From NCBI RefSeq assembly GCF_047303325.1, contig NZ_JBKBEX010000002.1, positions 248,001 through 312,000 of the forward strand: 64,000 bases of DNA, in the 5' to 3' direction. Source of the stretch: Polaromonas sp047303325. Lineage in GTDB: Bacteria > Pseudomonadota > Gammaproteobacteria > Burkholderiales > Burkholderiaceae_C. The notes beneath the pieces were generated by a model. It had not been told where the DNA came from. It did no database searches and worked only from the letters and a program-made list of their open reading frames with translations. Shown here piece after piece: positions 51,300 through 59,225 of this stretch (within the stretch, counting starts at the first letter, position 1; each line of letters begins with the position of its first letter). The position numbers and the translations under genes are program-made.

Positions 51300-52603
51300 A
51301 TCTCCGCACGGCAGTCCAAACCGAAACGACACCCCACGCCTGGAGCGTGAGTGACGGTCTGCGCTACGGCCTGCTGGGTTTGCCCCTGGCGTTTTGCGCT
51401 CTGCCCCTTTATGTCTTGATGCCCAATCTGTATGCGCGCCATTGGGGTGTGTCGCTGGCGGCTTTGGGCGCTGTGCTGTTGGGAGCACGCCTGCTCGATG
51501 CGGTCATTGATCCGCTGCTGGGCCGTTTATGCGATCGCTTGTATGCCGCCTCGCTGCGCGCGGTGCTGGCGATGGGCGCGGTGGCGGCCGCCGTGCTGGC
51601 CGTGGGATTTTCTTTTTTGTTTGTGCCGCTGGTGAATGAACCCGGGGTCTTGCTTTGGTGGGCAGGGTTCTGGCTGGTGGTGACCTATGCGGCCTACAGT
51701 GCCTTGTCGGTCGCGCATCAGTCCTGGGGCGCCATGCTCGGCGGTGACGCGCTCTACCGCAGCCGCGTGGTGGCCTGGCGCGAAGGGCTGGGCCTGGCCG
51801 GGGTGCTGCTCGCGACGGTCACTCCCGTGCTCCTGGGCGTGCCCGCCATGCTGGCTCTGCTGTTCTTCGGCCTGGCTGGGGGCTGGTGGGCCTGGCGCGC
51901 AGCGCCTCAGCCAGCGCGGTATCGCCATGCGACTATGACCGCGGCACCCCACACGCTCTGGCACCCGTGGCGCAACCCCGGCTTTCGCCGGCTCCTGGGC
52001 GTCTACCTGCTCAACGGCATTGCCAGCGCCATCCCGGCGACGCTGGTGCTGTTTTTTCTGCAGGACCGCCTGCAGGCCAGCGGGGCCATGCAGTCCGCCG
52101 CGCTGGCGGTGTACTTTGTATGCGGCGCGCTGTCCATGCCGCTGTGGCTGCGCGGGGTCAAGCGCTGGGGGCTGGTGCACAGCTGGCGCTTCGGCATGCT
52201 GCTGTCCATTGCCGTTTTTCTGGGCGCGAGCCGGCTGGGCGCGGGGGATGCGCCGTGGTTTTTGCTGGTCTGCGCCCTGTCCGGCGCGGCCCTGGGGAGC
52301 GACCTGGTCCTTCCCGGCGCGCTTCTGGCCGGCGTCATCGCCAGGGCCGGTGACCGCGGCCGCGCCGAAGGGGCTTACTTCGGCTGGTGGAACTTCGCCA
52401 CCAAACTGAACCTGGCGCTGGCCGCCGGCCTGGCCCTGCCTTTGCTGGGCTGGCTCGGTTATGTGCCCGGCGTGCGGGATGCCAATGCGTCCGCCTTGCT
52501 CACCGCCGCCTACTGCCTCCTGCCCTGCGCGCTCAAGGCCCTGGCGGCCGGCGCGCTCCATTTTTTCATCATCCCACCGACGGCCCAGCCGCACACACCA
52601 TGA
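51296..52603 (+). CDS. MFS transporter
   Basis: A 435-residue membrane carrier with about 12 helices in a glycoside-pentoside-hexuronide-like layout (YGLLGLPLAFCALPLYVLMPNLYA, then LLDAVIDPLLGRLCDRLYAASLRAVL). It overlaps the previous gene by four bases, so it is part of the same translation unit. MFS proteins of this kind accompany the flavin/DUF1365/methyltransferase set in several bacteria. The cargo is unknown, possibly a lipid or its precursor. Confidence 0.88.
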   Translation: MNLRTAVQTETTPHAWSVSDGLRYGLLGLPLAFCALPLYVLMPNLYARHWGVSLAALGAVLLGARLLDAVIDPLLGRLCDRLYAASLRAVLAMGAVAAAVLAVGFSFLFVPLVNEPGVLLWWAGFWLVVTYAAYSALSVAHQSWGAMLGGDALYRSRVVAWREGLGLAGVLLATVTPVLLGVPAMLALLFFGLAGGWWAWRAAPQPARYRHATMTAAPHTLWHPWRNPGFRRLLGVYLLNGIASAIPATLVLFFLQDRLQASGAMQSAALAVYFVCGALSMPLWLRGVKRWGLVHSWRFGMLLSIAVFLGASRLGAGDAPWFLLVCALSGAALGSDLVLPGALLAGVIARAGDRGRAEGAYFGWWNFATKLNLALAAGLALPLLGWLGYVPGVRDANASALLTAAYCLLPCALKALAAGALHFFIIPPTAQPHTP

Positions 52604-53148
52604 CACAACGCACTTTCTTCGGCCGCTCACTTCTTCTCGCCGCCGTGGTTTCGGCGGCCTTGCTGGGCGCATGCAGCACGCCGCAAGTCCAGGACTACGC
52701 CAAAGAGACTCCGGTGCTGGAACTGCGCGACTACTTCAACGGGACGCTCGACGCCTACGGCATCTTCACCGACCGCTCGGGCAAGGTGGTCAAGCGCTTT
52801 ACCGTGGTGATGACCTGCACCTGGAAGGGCGATGCCGGTGTGCTGGACGAAGCCTTCAGCTATTCCGACGGCACGACCCAGCGGCGCATCTGGCGCCTGA
52901 CGCGCCACGCCGACGGCCGCTACAGCGGCCAGGCGGACGACGTGGTGGGCGCGGCCGAGGGCCGGCAAAGCGGCAACGCCTTCAATTGGGCCTACACCCT
53001 TGCCTTGCCGGTGGACGGCCGGGTCATCAACGTGCAGTTTGACGACTGGATGTACCTCATGAACGACAAAGTCATGCTCAACAAAGCCGCCATGCGCAAG
53101 TGGGGTGTGGGGCTGGGTGAAGTGACACTCTCCTTTATCAAGCGGTAA
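52600..53148 (+). CDS. DUF3833 family lipoprotein
   Basis: A 182-residue outer- or inner-membrane lipoprotein: the signal peptide ends with the lipobox LLGAC (cysteine about residue 25), followed by LRDYFNGTLDAYGIFTDRSGKVVKRFTVVM, typical of DUF3833. The family is a regular companion of this lipid operon. It overlaps the MFS stop by four bases (ATGA). Confidence 0.9.
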   Translation: MTQRTFFGRSLLLAAVVSAALLGACSTPQVQDYAKETPVLELRDYFNGTLDAYGIFTDRSGKVVKRFTVVMTCTWKGDAGVLDEAFSYSDGTTQRRIWRLTRHADGRYSGQADDVVGAAEGRQSGNAFNWAYTLALPVDGRVINVQFDDWMYLMNDKVMLNKAAMRKWGVGLGEVTLSFIKR

Positions 53149-53154
53149 AACGCC

Positions 53155-53946
53155 ATGGCCCTCAACTCTCGCATGGAAGACTGGCACGGCCGCACGGTCT
53201 GGCTGGTGGGCGCGTCCACCGGCATAGGCCGGGCCACCGCATCGGCGCTGCACGCCCAGGGCGCCAAAGTGGTGGTTTCGGCCCGCGGCGCGCAAGCCCT
53301 TAACGCCTTTGTCGAAGCCCATCCCGGCGCGCTGGCCCTGCCGCTGGACGTCACCGACACGCGCGCGGTCAAGGCAGCGGCCTCGAGCCTGGCCGAGCGG
53401 GATGCGCTGGATTGTGTCGTGTACTGCGCGGGCCACTACCACGCCATGGACGCCGCCCACATGGACCTGGGCGACCTGCTGCGCCACAACGAAGTGAATT
53501 ACCTGGGCGCGCTCTACATGCTGGATGCCGTGGTGCCGCAACTGCTGGCGCAGCCGCTGGGCGAGCGCACCGGTCAGCGCGGCCACATCAGCCTGATGGG
53601 CAGCGTGGCCGGCTATCGGGGCCTGCCCAACAGCCTGGCCTACGGCCCCACCAAGGCCGCGCTCATCAACCTGGCCGAGACTCTGTACCTGGACCTGCAT
53701 GCACAGGGTGTGGGCGTGTCCATCATCAACCCCGGCTTTGTGAACACGCCGCTAACGCAACAGAACCAGTTCAAAATGCCCGCCTTGATCACGCCCGAAG
53801 AGGCTGCACGCGAAATCCTGAACGGCTGGGCACGCGGAGAGTTTGAAATCCACTTCCCCAAACGCTTTACCCGCTGGATGAAGGCCCTGCGGCTTTTGCC
53901 TTACCCTTTGTTTTTCGCGGCGACACGCCGACTCAGACAGGCCTAG
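53155..53946 (+). CDS. Short-chain dehydrogenase/reductase
   Basis: A 263-residue SDR. The nucleotide motif VGASTGIGRA is near residue 20, the catalytic serine is in LMGSVAGYRG, and tyrosine and lysine are in AYGPTKAALIN. It ends with a hydrophobic segment (LLPYPLFFAATRRL) that may associate with the membrane. It follows the DUF3833 gene by 6 bp. It probably reduces or oxidises a lipid-derived carbonyl. Confidence 0.9.
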   Translation: MALNSRMEDWHGRTVWLVGASTGIGRATASALHAQGAKVVVSARGAQALNAFVEAHPGALALPLDVTDTRAVKAAASSLAERDALDCVVYCAGHYHAMDAAHMDLGDLLRHNEVNYLGALYMLDAVVPQLLAQPLGERTGQRGHISLMGSVAGYRGLPNSLAYGPTKAALINLAETLYLDLHAQGVGVSIINPGFVNTPLTQQNQFKMPALITPEEAAREILNGWARGEFEIHFPKRFTRWMKALRLLPYPLFFAATRRLRQA

Positions 53947-53953
53947 AAATTCC

Positions 53954-54394
53954 ATGAACCCCGCCGACTCCGCTGTGGATCGCATCGTTGACGCCTTCCA
54001 GACCCTCACGCCCGCGGGCGTGGAAACACTGGGCGCCCTCTACGCGCCCGATGCGCGCTTCAAGGACCCCTTCAACGACGTGCAGGGCCTGGCCGAAATC
54101 CAGCGAATTTTTCGGCATATGTATGAGAGCCTGGAGAGCCCACGCTTCGTCATCACCGAGCGTATCGTGCAAGGCGAGCAATGCTTCCTGACCTGGGAGT
54201 TCCACTTTGCCTTCAAGCGTTTCCAGCGGGGAAAGGCCCAGTGCATCCTGGGTGGCTCGCACCTGGTGCTGGATGGCGAAGGCCGCATCACGCTGCACCG
54301 GGACTATTGGGATGCGGCTGAAGAGCTGTACGAGAAGTTGCCTGTGGTCGGCGGCTTAATGAGATGGTTGAAGCGGCGCGGCGGTTCGTCATAG
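53954..54394 (+). CDS. SnoaL-like/NTF2-fold nuclear transport factor 2 family protein
   Basis: A 146-residue protein with the alpha+beta cone pattern of the SnoaL/NTF2 family (VDAFQTLTPAGVETLGALYAPDARFKDPFNDVQG, then TLHRDYWDAAEELYEKLPVVG). It is the last gene of the lipid operon, 7 bp after the SDR. It may be a small isomerase or a binding protein. The integron integrase remnant begins 9 bp downstream on the other strand. Confidence 0.87.
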   Translation: MNPADSAVDRIVDAFQTLTPAGVETLGALYAPDARFKDPFNDVQGLAEIQRIFRHMYESLESPRFVITERIVQGEQCFLTWEFHFAFKRFQRGKAQCILGGSHLVLDGEGRITLHRDYWDAAEELYEKLPVVGGLMRWLKRRGGSS

Positions 54395-54403
54395 ATGACT
54401 GCC

Positions 54404-55015
54404 TCACCGCAAAGCAGACATTCCTTGCTCACCAGTCATCGAATCCAGCGGACTCATTGTCTGCCCGGCCTCAACCTTCAGCACATGCGTGTAAATCATG
54501 GTGGTGCTCACATCAGAGTGGCCCAACAGTTCCTGCACCGTGCGGATGTCGGTTCCCGCCTGCAGGAGATGGGTGGCGAAGCTGTGGCGCAGCGTGTGCA
54601 CCGATACCGGCCTGACGATGCCGGCAAGCTAGACCGCCTGCTTCAGGCTGCGCTGCAATCGCTCTTCATACAGATGATGACGGCGCTCTATGCCACTGCG
54701 CGGGTTGGTCGGTTGATGTTGTCGAGCCAGGGCAGATCGACGCCAAGCACTTCCCGGTATAAGAACAGCAACGCGCTCAGGGCCTGGTTGTGTGTGGATG
54801 CTGAAACCTTGCGTTCCGTGGCCAACATAGTCAGAAAGTCCTCAACCTCCTTCGCCCCATGTCGCGCGGATGCTTCAAACCATGCCATCGGATGAAAAAA
54901 CGCACCCAGTACACATAGAGCTTCTCGGTGCTGAAGCTATAGTGAAGACAGCGAATCCGCTCCCTGACCTGGTCGAGCAAGCGGGTCGATTGCAGCGGTG
55001 GGTTGCCGGGTTTCA
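54404..55015 (-). pseudogene. intI: Degenerate integron integrase (intI remnant)
   Basis: A broken tyrosine recombinase read from 55015 leftward. The N-terminal part (LLDQVRERIRCLHYSFSTEKLYVYWVRFFIRWH) shows the integrase start. It loses frame at a shortened G run (about 54855-54858). It resumes as GAKEVEDFLTMLATERKVSA and then LFLYREVLGVDLPWLDNINRP. It then jumps (about 54702-54708) to NPRSGIERRHHLYEERLQRS, so roughly 110-130 codons, including the first catalytic arginine, are missing. A TAG at 54629-54631 interrupts the C-terminal part, which still has VHTLRHSFATHLLQAG and LGHSDVSTTMIYTHVLKV. Three independent lesions make it non-functional. Confidence 0.92.
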
Positions 55016-55023
55016 TGGAAGTA

Positions 55024-55046
55024 TTTATACCTGTATGAAAATACAG
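55024..55046 (-). promoter_or_regulatory. LexA-type box and -10 of intI
   Basis: CTGTATGAAAATACAG (55031-55046) fits the LexA consensus CTGT-N8-ACAG and lies 16 bases upstream of the intI ATG. On the minus strand TATAAA (complement of 55024-55029) adjoins it and is a probable -10 box. SOS control of integrases is well established for integrons, and the site survives although the gene is dead. Confidence 0.75.
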
Positions 55047-55094
55047 AAAATTTACCGAAAACCCATAAACAAGAGGCTTTCGGACGATTTTTAT

Positions 55095-55157
55095 GACCAA
55101 GTTAAACCTCAGCCGCCAAGTTAAGCCGCAGGTTTTGCGGTCTAAATTACGTTAGGC
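55095..55157. other. Candidate attI recombination site
   Basis: Lies between intI and the first cassette and ends in GTTAGGC (55151-55157), the cassette insertion point. Two direct repeats CAAGTTAA (55098-55105 and 55117-55124) resemble the strong and weak integrase-binding repeats of attI sites. A small CCGCA...TGCGG hairpin lies between them and the crossover point. Confidence 0.6.
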
Positions 55158-55175
55158 GTCACGAGAGAGGCCAAA

Positions 55176-55823
55176 GTGCTACAGCGAGTTAGAGCCTTCT
55201 TCACTCCCAAGGGTCAGTTTCGCATGGCGCCGATCGCTAGACCCCTGCCTCGTTGCGAGGTCCGCCCATTGAGAGACTCCGATGTGGAGGCATGCGAGGA
55301 AATCTATCGACTGAACGAGTCATCGCACTTCCCGAACGGCTATTTCCCGCGCTTTTCCGATTGGTTGCGGAATCGGCGAGCACTAATTGTTGTCGCCGAG
55401 GCGGGCGGTTCTGTGCACGCGCTAGGGGGCATCTCCGAGCAAGAACACGAAGGCAATCACGTTGCCGGCCTCTCGTTCGGCATGGTTCACCCTTCGCATC
55501 ATCGGCGGGGCTACGGTACTGCGCTCCTACTGTCTCGCCTGTCGCTGCTCAAGACCGCAAAACCCGCCAGTCTTGTAATGCTGACGACCACCAGGGGCTC
55601 AGAAACCTTCTATGGCCGTTTTGGCTTCAAGCACTACCACTCCCTTCAAGCAACGAGCCAGTACCGCGAGGATCACTACTTCGCGAAGGTATCCGCCTCG
55701 GATCGATCGCGGTGTCTCGCTGCACTAGCAGGCCTTCACTTGTCGCCGGCTCTCTTCACCATGGAGGTTCCGTCATTTGCCAGCCTCACGCCACTCAGCA
55801 GCGTGGCGGTGCCAGATGCCTAA
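55176..55823 (+). CDS. Cassette 1: GNAT family N-acetyltransferase
   Basis: A 215-residue acetyltransferase, the best-defined cassette gene. RPLRDSDVEACEEIYRLNE, GMVHPSHHRRGYGTALLLSRL (acetyl-CoA loop) and SETFYGRFGFKHY are GNAT signatures. GTG 55176 follows GAGAGG at good spacing; ATG 55224 is an alternative. The TAA stop lies inside GCCTAAC, the left end of its attC, as in many cassettes. It is nearest to attI and so potentially best expressed. The acceptor is unknown; resistance functions occur in this family but are not shown here. Confidence 0.87.
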   Translation: MLQRVRAFFTPKGQFRMAPIARPLPRCEVRPLRDSDVEACEEIYRLNESSHFPNGYFPRFSDWLRNRRALIVVAEAGGSVHALGGISEQEHEGNHVAGLSFGMVHPSHHRRGYGTALLLSRLSLLKTAKPASLVMLTTTRGSETFYGRFGFKHYHSLQATSQYREDHYFAKVSASDRSRCLAALAGLHLSPALFTMEVPSFASLTPLSSVAVPDA

Positions 55824-55826
55824 CCC

Positions 55827-57285
55827 TTCCTATATGGACTCCCCCACAAAGGCAAGAAACTGACCGATAGTGTGGCTGCGTGGAAAGCGCCTGCAGTCGT
55901 ATATCCGGCATCTGAGGTGGGATCGTATGTGTCCCGTGCCGACATGGAATCTGCGTCACCGAAGCGCCAGTCGATACAAGCGGCAGGCAAGCTGCCGGAA
56001 GAGTTATCGGCGTTTATCGGTGTGGGGTGAACCCGGTTGGCCATGATGGTCGATCAATCTCGTCGCAAGCGTGGATGGGCGTTCAATTTTCTTGTGCCTG
56101 GATGCCTGGTCATCAGGCCGGCATCACAAAGCTCTCCCTGTTGATCTTCTTGTTAAGCCGCCCGGTTTCACCAAACGGCTCCTTGTCACGCAGCGTGGCA
56201 TAACAAATCCGCGCCAGCTTGTTGGCCAGCGCGCAGGCCGCCTTGTTGTGGTTGCTTCTGGCTTGCATATCCAGCGCCCAGCGGCGAACCCCACACACCT
56301 CTCGCCCGGCGCCCGCTGCCACCTTGGAGGCGCGCAGCACACTCCTGGCGCCATGGGTGAGCAACATGCGCAGATAGCGATCGCCCTTTTTTGAGATGCG
56401 CCCCAGGTAACGGCTGTTGCCCGAGCTGCTCCTTGGGCGTCAAGCCAAACCAGCTGGAGAAGTGCCGCGCATCCTTGAAGTGACTGACATCACCCGAAGT
56501 GGCCGCAACCATTGCTGTGGCCGTCAGCAAGCCAATGCCCGGGATACTCAGCAGCGTGGTGCAGGCCGGACTGAGCTTGGCCAACGCGGCCAGCTCACGC
56601 TCCAGCTGCGCAATCCGGGCTTCAAGCAGACGGATCTCCTCAATCAACAGCCTGGCTGTGCCCCGGATCAGATCAGGCACGGCCGTACCTGGGTCAGCCA
56701 GCACCCGACTGATCGCCTCAATGCCGGTACGTGCGCCCGCAGGGATGGCAATGCCAAACTCCCGGCAGAACCCGCGCAAAGCATTGATGCGAGAGGTACG
56801 TGTGCCCATCCACAGACTGCGGATGCGGTGCAGACCCTGCAGGGCTTGCTGCTCCACCGATTTGACGCGCAGCGGGCGAATATCTGAAGCGCGGGCAGCT
56901 TCAAGCAGGGCGGCAGCATCTGCGGCATCGGTCTTGTTGCGTTTGACATAGGCTCGCACGTACTGGGCAGGCAGCAACTTGACCTCGATGCCCAGGCCGT
57001 TGAGCCAGCGTGCCCAGTGATGGGCCGAGCCGCAGGCTTCCATGATGACCAAAGAGACTTTCCGATTGGCAAACCAACGCTCGAACTGGGTACGCGTGAG
57101 GCGGTGGGTTTCAATGACACGCCAGGACGAATCGGCTACGGCCAGCTGAAACACAGACTTTGCAAGATCGACGGCAACGGTAGTAGCATTCATGTCGGAC
57201 TCCTTTTGTTAAAAACCTGATCGCCACGCCAATGAAGACCAGAGCGCGAATATTGCGCAAAAAACAGGGGGAGTCCATCCCATCA
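55827..57285 (-). mobile_element. IS110/IS1111-type insertion sequence inside attC
   Basis: ATGGACTCCCCC (55834-55845) and GGGGGAGTCCAT (57267-57278) are perfect 12-bp subterminal inverted repeats. About ten bases in total lie outside them, split between the two ends, which fits the 7+3 arrangement of the IS1111 group. No target duplication is seen, as expected for this family. It carries one transposase gene (broken). The first 270 bp is non-coding. The exact ends are uncertain by a few bases. Confidence 0.82.
56113..57193 (-). pseudogene. Frameshifted IS110/IS1111 family transposase
   Basis: A DEDD-type transposase. Its N-terminal half has the catalytic aspartate in TVAVDLAKSVFQLAVADSS, VIMEACGSAHHWARWL, and the NKTDAADAAALLEAA block. 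The C-terminal half has LLSIPGIGLLTATAMVAAT and KDARHFSSWFGLTPKEQ. Just after this (near 56421-56435) the frame breaks. The normal continuation (SSGNSRYLGRISKKGDRYL, MLLTHGARSVLRAS) is read in another frame to 56113. One +1 or -2 shift explains it. The element is therefore probably immobile without help. Confidence 0.88.
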
Positions 57286-57356
57286 ATCGAGGGACTTGCT
57301 CCGGCAGGCTACACTCGCCTAGCAAGCCCCTCATGTCAAACGTTAGGCGTCGAGAA

Positions 57357-57674
57357 ATGAATCGTTCCGCTGTTTCAGCCGCGATCGCCGCCGTTGCAGG
57401 CATCGCCAGCGTATACCTTTTGCCCCTGCCATGGCTGGCACCTCTGTCCACAGTAGCAGCCGTTCTCTGCGGCATCTTCGCCCTCATCGTCAGGCTCTCT
57501 ACGCCAACAGAGTCACCCTCAAACCCGGTGGCTGGTGTCTTGCTGTCCATTGCAAGCCTTCCTGAGCAACCCCTCGCCAAAGTGAAGGAGAACTGGGCAC
57601 TAACGGCATTTCTCACATCCGCCGCGTTCCTTGTCTCCCTTGCCCTTTCAATCATGGTTCGCGCAAATGCCTAG
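57357..57674 (+). CDS. Cassette 2: small membrane protein, unknown function
   Basis: A 105-residue protein. Two hydrophobic segments follow the start (AAIAAVAGIASVYLLPLPWL and APLSTVAAVLCGIFALIVRL) and one closes the protein (ALTAFLTSAAFLVSLALSIMV). ATG 57357 is 9 bp after the attC end and is the first start within the cassette. About 105 bp between its stop and the next attC hold no recognisable gene. No domain is recognised. Confidence 0.68.
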   Translation: MNRSAVSAAIAAVAGIASVYLLPLPWLAPLSTVAAVLCGIFALIVRLSTPTESPSNPVAGVLLSIASLPEQPLAKVKENWALTAFLTSAAFLVSLALSIMVRANA

Positions 57675-57779
57675 TGTCGCCAAACCATTGCGGAGACAGC
57701 CGCCTTTTATGGCAACACCCACATGCGGCTTCGTGGGCGGGTCAGTCAAGGCGAATGTTCGGGCCAAGCCAAGCGCGAC

Positions 57780-57848
57780 GCCTAACCCTTCAATCGAGAG
57801 GACGTCACCCGGCAAGCCGGGCGCCGCCTCTCATCTCAAACGTTATGC
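57780..57848. other. attC site 2
   Basis: A 69-bp site: GCCTAAC (57780) to GTTATGC (57842-57848), with complementary inner arms (GAGAGG ... CCTCTC). The best example of the core-site pair in the array. Confidence 0.85.
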
Positions 57849-58105
57849 CACAGTTTGACGGAAGCTACACGCGTAGCGACTCGAATACGCCGGTTCGGTA
57901 TGTATGCCGCTATCGGTTCTCAGCCATCGGAATCGTTTATGAGGCCGACGCGGACTTCGACGGAAAGCGGGCACGCATTGTCAGGGGAGTGATTACATGG
58001 GGGATCAGAGCGCTGCCTCCGCGGAAGCGTGTTGAGCAAGAAGTCTGTGAGACTATCGACATCTCTGATGTGAACAAGTTGAGGGAGAGAGCGAATGAAG
58101 CATAA
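57845..58105 (+). CDS. Cassette 3: hypothetical protein
   Basis: An 86-residue protein of unknown function whose ATG lies inside the GTTATGC end of the preceding attC and whose TAA lies inside GCATAAC of the next. The whole cassette is therefore essentially one open frame. The sequence begins MPQFDGSYTRSDSNTPVRY and includes YRFSAIGIVYEADADFDGKR. It is probably cytosolic and mixed alpha/beta. It lacks an upstream ribosome site. Confidence 0.65.
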   Translation: MPQFDGSYTRSDSNTPVRYVCRYRFSAIGIVYEADADFDGKRARIVRGVITWGIRALPPRKRVEQEVCETIDISDVNKLRERANEA

Positions 58106-58186
58106 CTTGCCAATCGACACGGACCCACAACAGACTGCAGGCGGCTTCGCCGCGCATGTTGTGGTCCGGTCATCTTCACGTTATGC
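58100..58186. other. attC site 3
   Basis: An 87-bp site, GCATAAC (58100) to GTTATGC (58180-58186), nearly identical to attC site 4 in its central arms (AATCGACACGGACCCACAAC). The ends are exactly complementary. Confidence 0.87.
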
Positions 58187-58204
58187 CGCAGGAGGGTGTG
58201 CGAA

Positions 58205-58540
58205 GTGTTGAAACAGTACGAAGAGCTCGCTGTGCTCGAACAGGGCGATGACGGTGCCATCGTATCCATCCGAGGGCAGGGCGGACCTTGTGTCTTGCTG
58301 GGTCCTGAATACCTTAACCACCTCGATCTGGTTCTTGGGCGGGCGATCGCTCAACTCCACGACCTTCCCAAACGCGGTGGGGTTGAACTTCTCATTGCCG
58401 AATTTCAAACGCTTCTCTCTACGTACGCCGACACCCGCGCAAAATACGAGGGGGTTAGTGGACCAACTGCGACAAAATCTCTTGTCGAGGCGCTTGCTGA
58501 ACTTAAGGCACTTCGGGAACAGCTGAATGCACTTCTTTAG
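58205..58540 (+). CDS. Cassette 4: hypothetical protein
   Basis: A 111-residue acidic helical protein. GTG 58205 is chosen with GGAGG nine bases upstream; GTG 58196 would place the ribosome site too close. The body (LKQYEELAVLEQGDDGAIVSI, then LLSTYADTRAKYEGVSG) ends in a leucine-rich coil (VEALAELKALREQLNALL). No domain is recognised. Confidence 0.68.
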   Translation: MLKQYEELAVLEQGDDGAIVSIRGQGGPCVLLGPEYLNHLDLVLGRAIAQLHDLPKRGGVELLIAEFQTLLSTYADTRAKYEGVSGPTATKSLVEALAELKALREQLNALL

Positions 58541-58555
58541 CCGCATGGGCCTGAG

Positions 58556-58642
58556 GCATAACATGTCAATCGACACGGACCCACAACAGAAGAAGGCGGC
58601 TTCACCGCAAGTGTTGGTGGTCCGGTCATCTTTACGTTATGC
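58556..58642. other. attC site 4
   Basis: An 87-bp site, GCATAAC (58556) to GTTATGC (58636-58642), close sister of attC site 3, suggesting these two cassettes share a recent source. Confidence 0.87.
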
Positions 58643-58660
58643 AAGCTGACTGGTTGCGTC

Positions 58661-59104
58661 ATGAAAATTCACTGGTTTGCCCTTAGGCTAACGTTCGTCG
58701 CATTCTTTGCATTTGCAGAATGGGATTCACACTCTTCGATGCGCCTCGAACCTTTTCAGCTTTTCTTCTTCTTGCTGGCGGGCGTCCTCGGAGCGAGATT
58801 CTGGTTCATGCGCGAATACCACCGCGAAGGACGTGTTGAACCTTGGTTGGCCCCGTCGTGGGGCGGGCCTCTGATGGATCAACGCCAGCCCATGCAGTTC
58901 GTTCATGCGGCCGGTTACGCATTTTTGGCGGGTGGGCTTGCGGGGTTGCTGCGCGGACCGGTTTCTGTGGGTGATACAGCTGCGCCGGGTTTCCCCGTTT
59001 ACCTGATGCCTGGTGCAGCTGGAGCTGGCCTCTTGCTTGGTATGTACTGGGCGATTTGGTCCTATCCTGTCCAGTTTGGCCTTCGACGTAGGCAAGATGA
59101 ATAG
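58661..59104 (+). CDS. Cassette 5: membrane protein, unknown function
   Basis: A 147-residue protein with about four hydrophobic segments (FALRLTFVAFFAFAEW, LEPFQLFFFLLAGVLGARFWF, VHAAGYAFLAGGLAGLLRG, VYLMPGAAGAGLLLGMYWAIW). ATG 58661 is 18 bp after the attC end. No family is recognised. Confidence 0.72.
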   Translation: MKIHWFALRLTFVAFFAFAEWDSHSSMRLEPFQLFFFLLAGVLGARFWFMREYHREGRVEPWLAPSWGGPLMDQRQPMQFVHAAGYAFLAGGLAGLLRGPVSVGDTAAPGFPVYLMPGAAGAGLLLGMYWAIWSYPVQFGLRRRQDE

Positions 59105-59157
59105 AACCTCACGCCCACCTACCAAGGTGAATTTGTCTTGCATGCGTGAATGCATCC

Positions 59158-59215
59158 GCATAACAGGCCGCTCCATCCGAGCGCCTGCGGCGTCGGCTGA
59201 GCGGCGGCGTTAGAG
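59158..59215. other. attC site 5
   Basis: A 58-bp site, GCATAAC (59158) to GTTAGAG (59209-59215). The last base departs from GTTRRRY. The inner arms GCCGCTC and GAGCGGC are complementary. Confidence 0.7.
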
Positions 59216-59225
59216 GGCTAGTCCG

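Larger units (their letters stand above)
55818..57348. other. attC of cassette 1, split by an insertion sequence
   Basis: The left end GCCTAACCCTTC (from 55818) is separated from the right part (AATCGAGG... to GTTAGGC at 57342-57348) by about 1.46 kb of IS. Joined, the two halves give GCCTAAC-CCTTC-AATCGAG, the same opening as the intact attC at 57780, so the IS is inserted at a defined place in the site. Confidence 0.8.

Noticed and set aside
56186..57193. Intact IS110 transposase
   Set aside because: The C-terminal part is out of family after the frame break; the correct continuation is in another frame.
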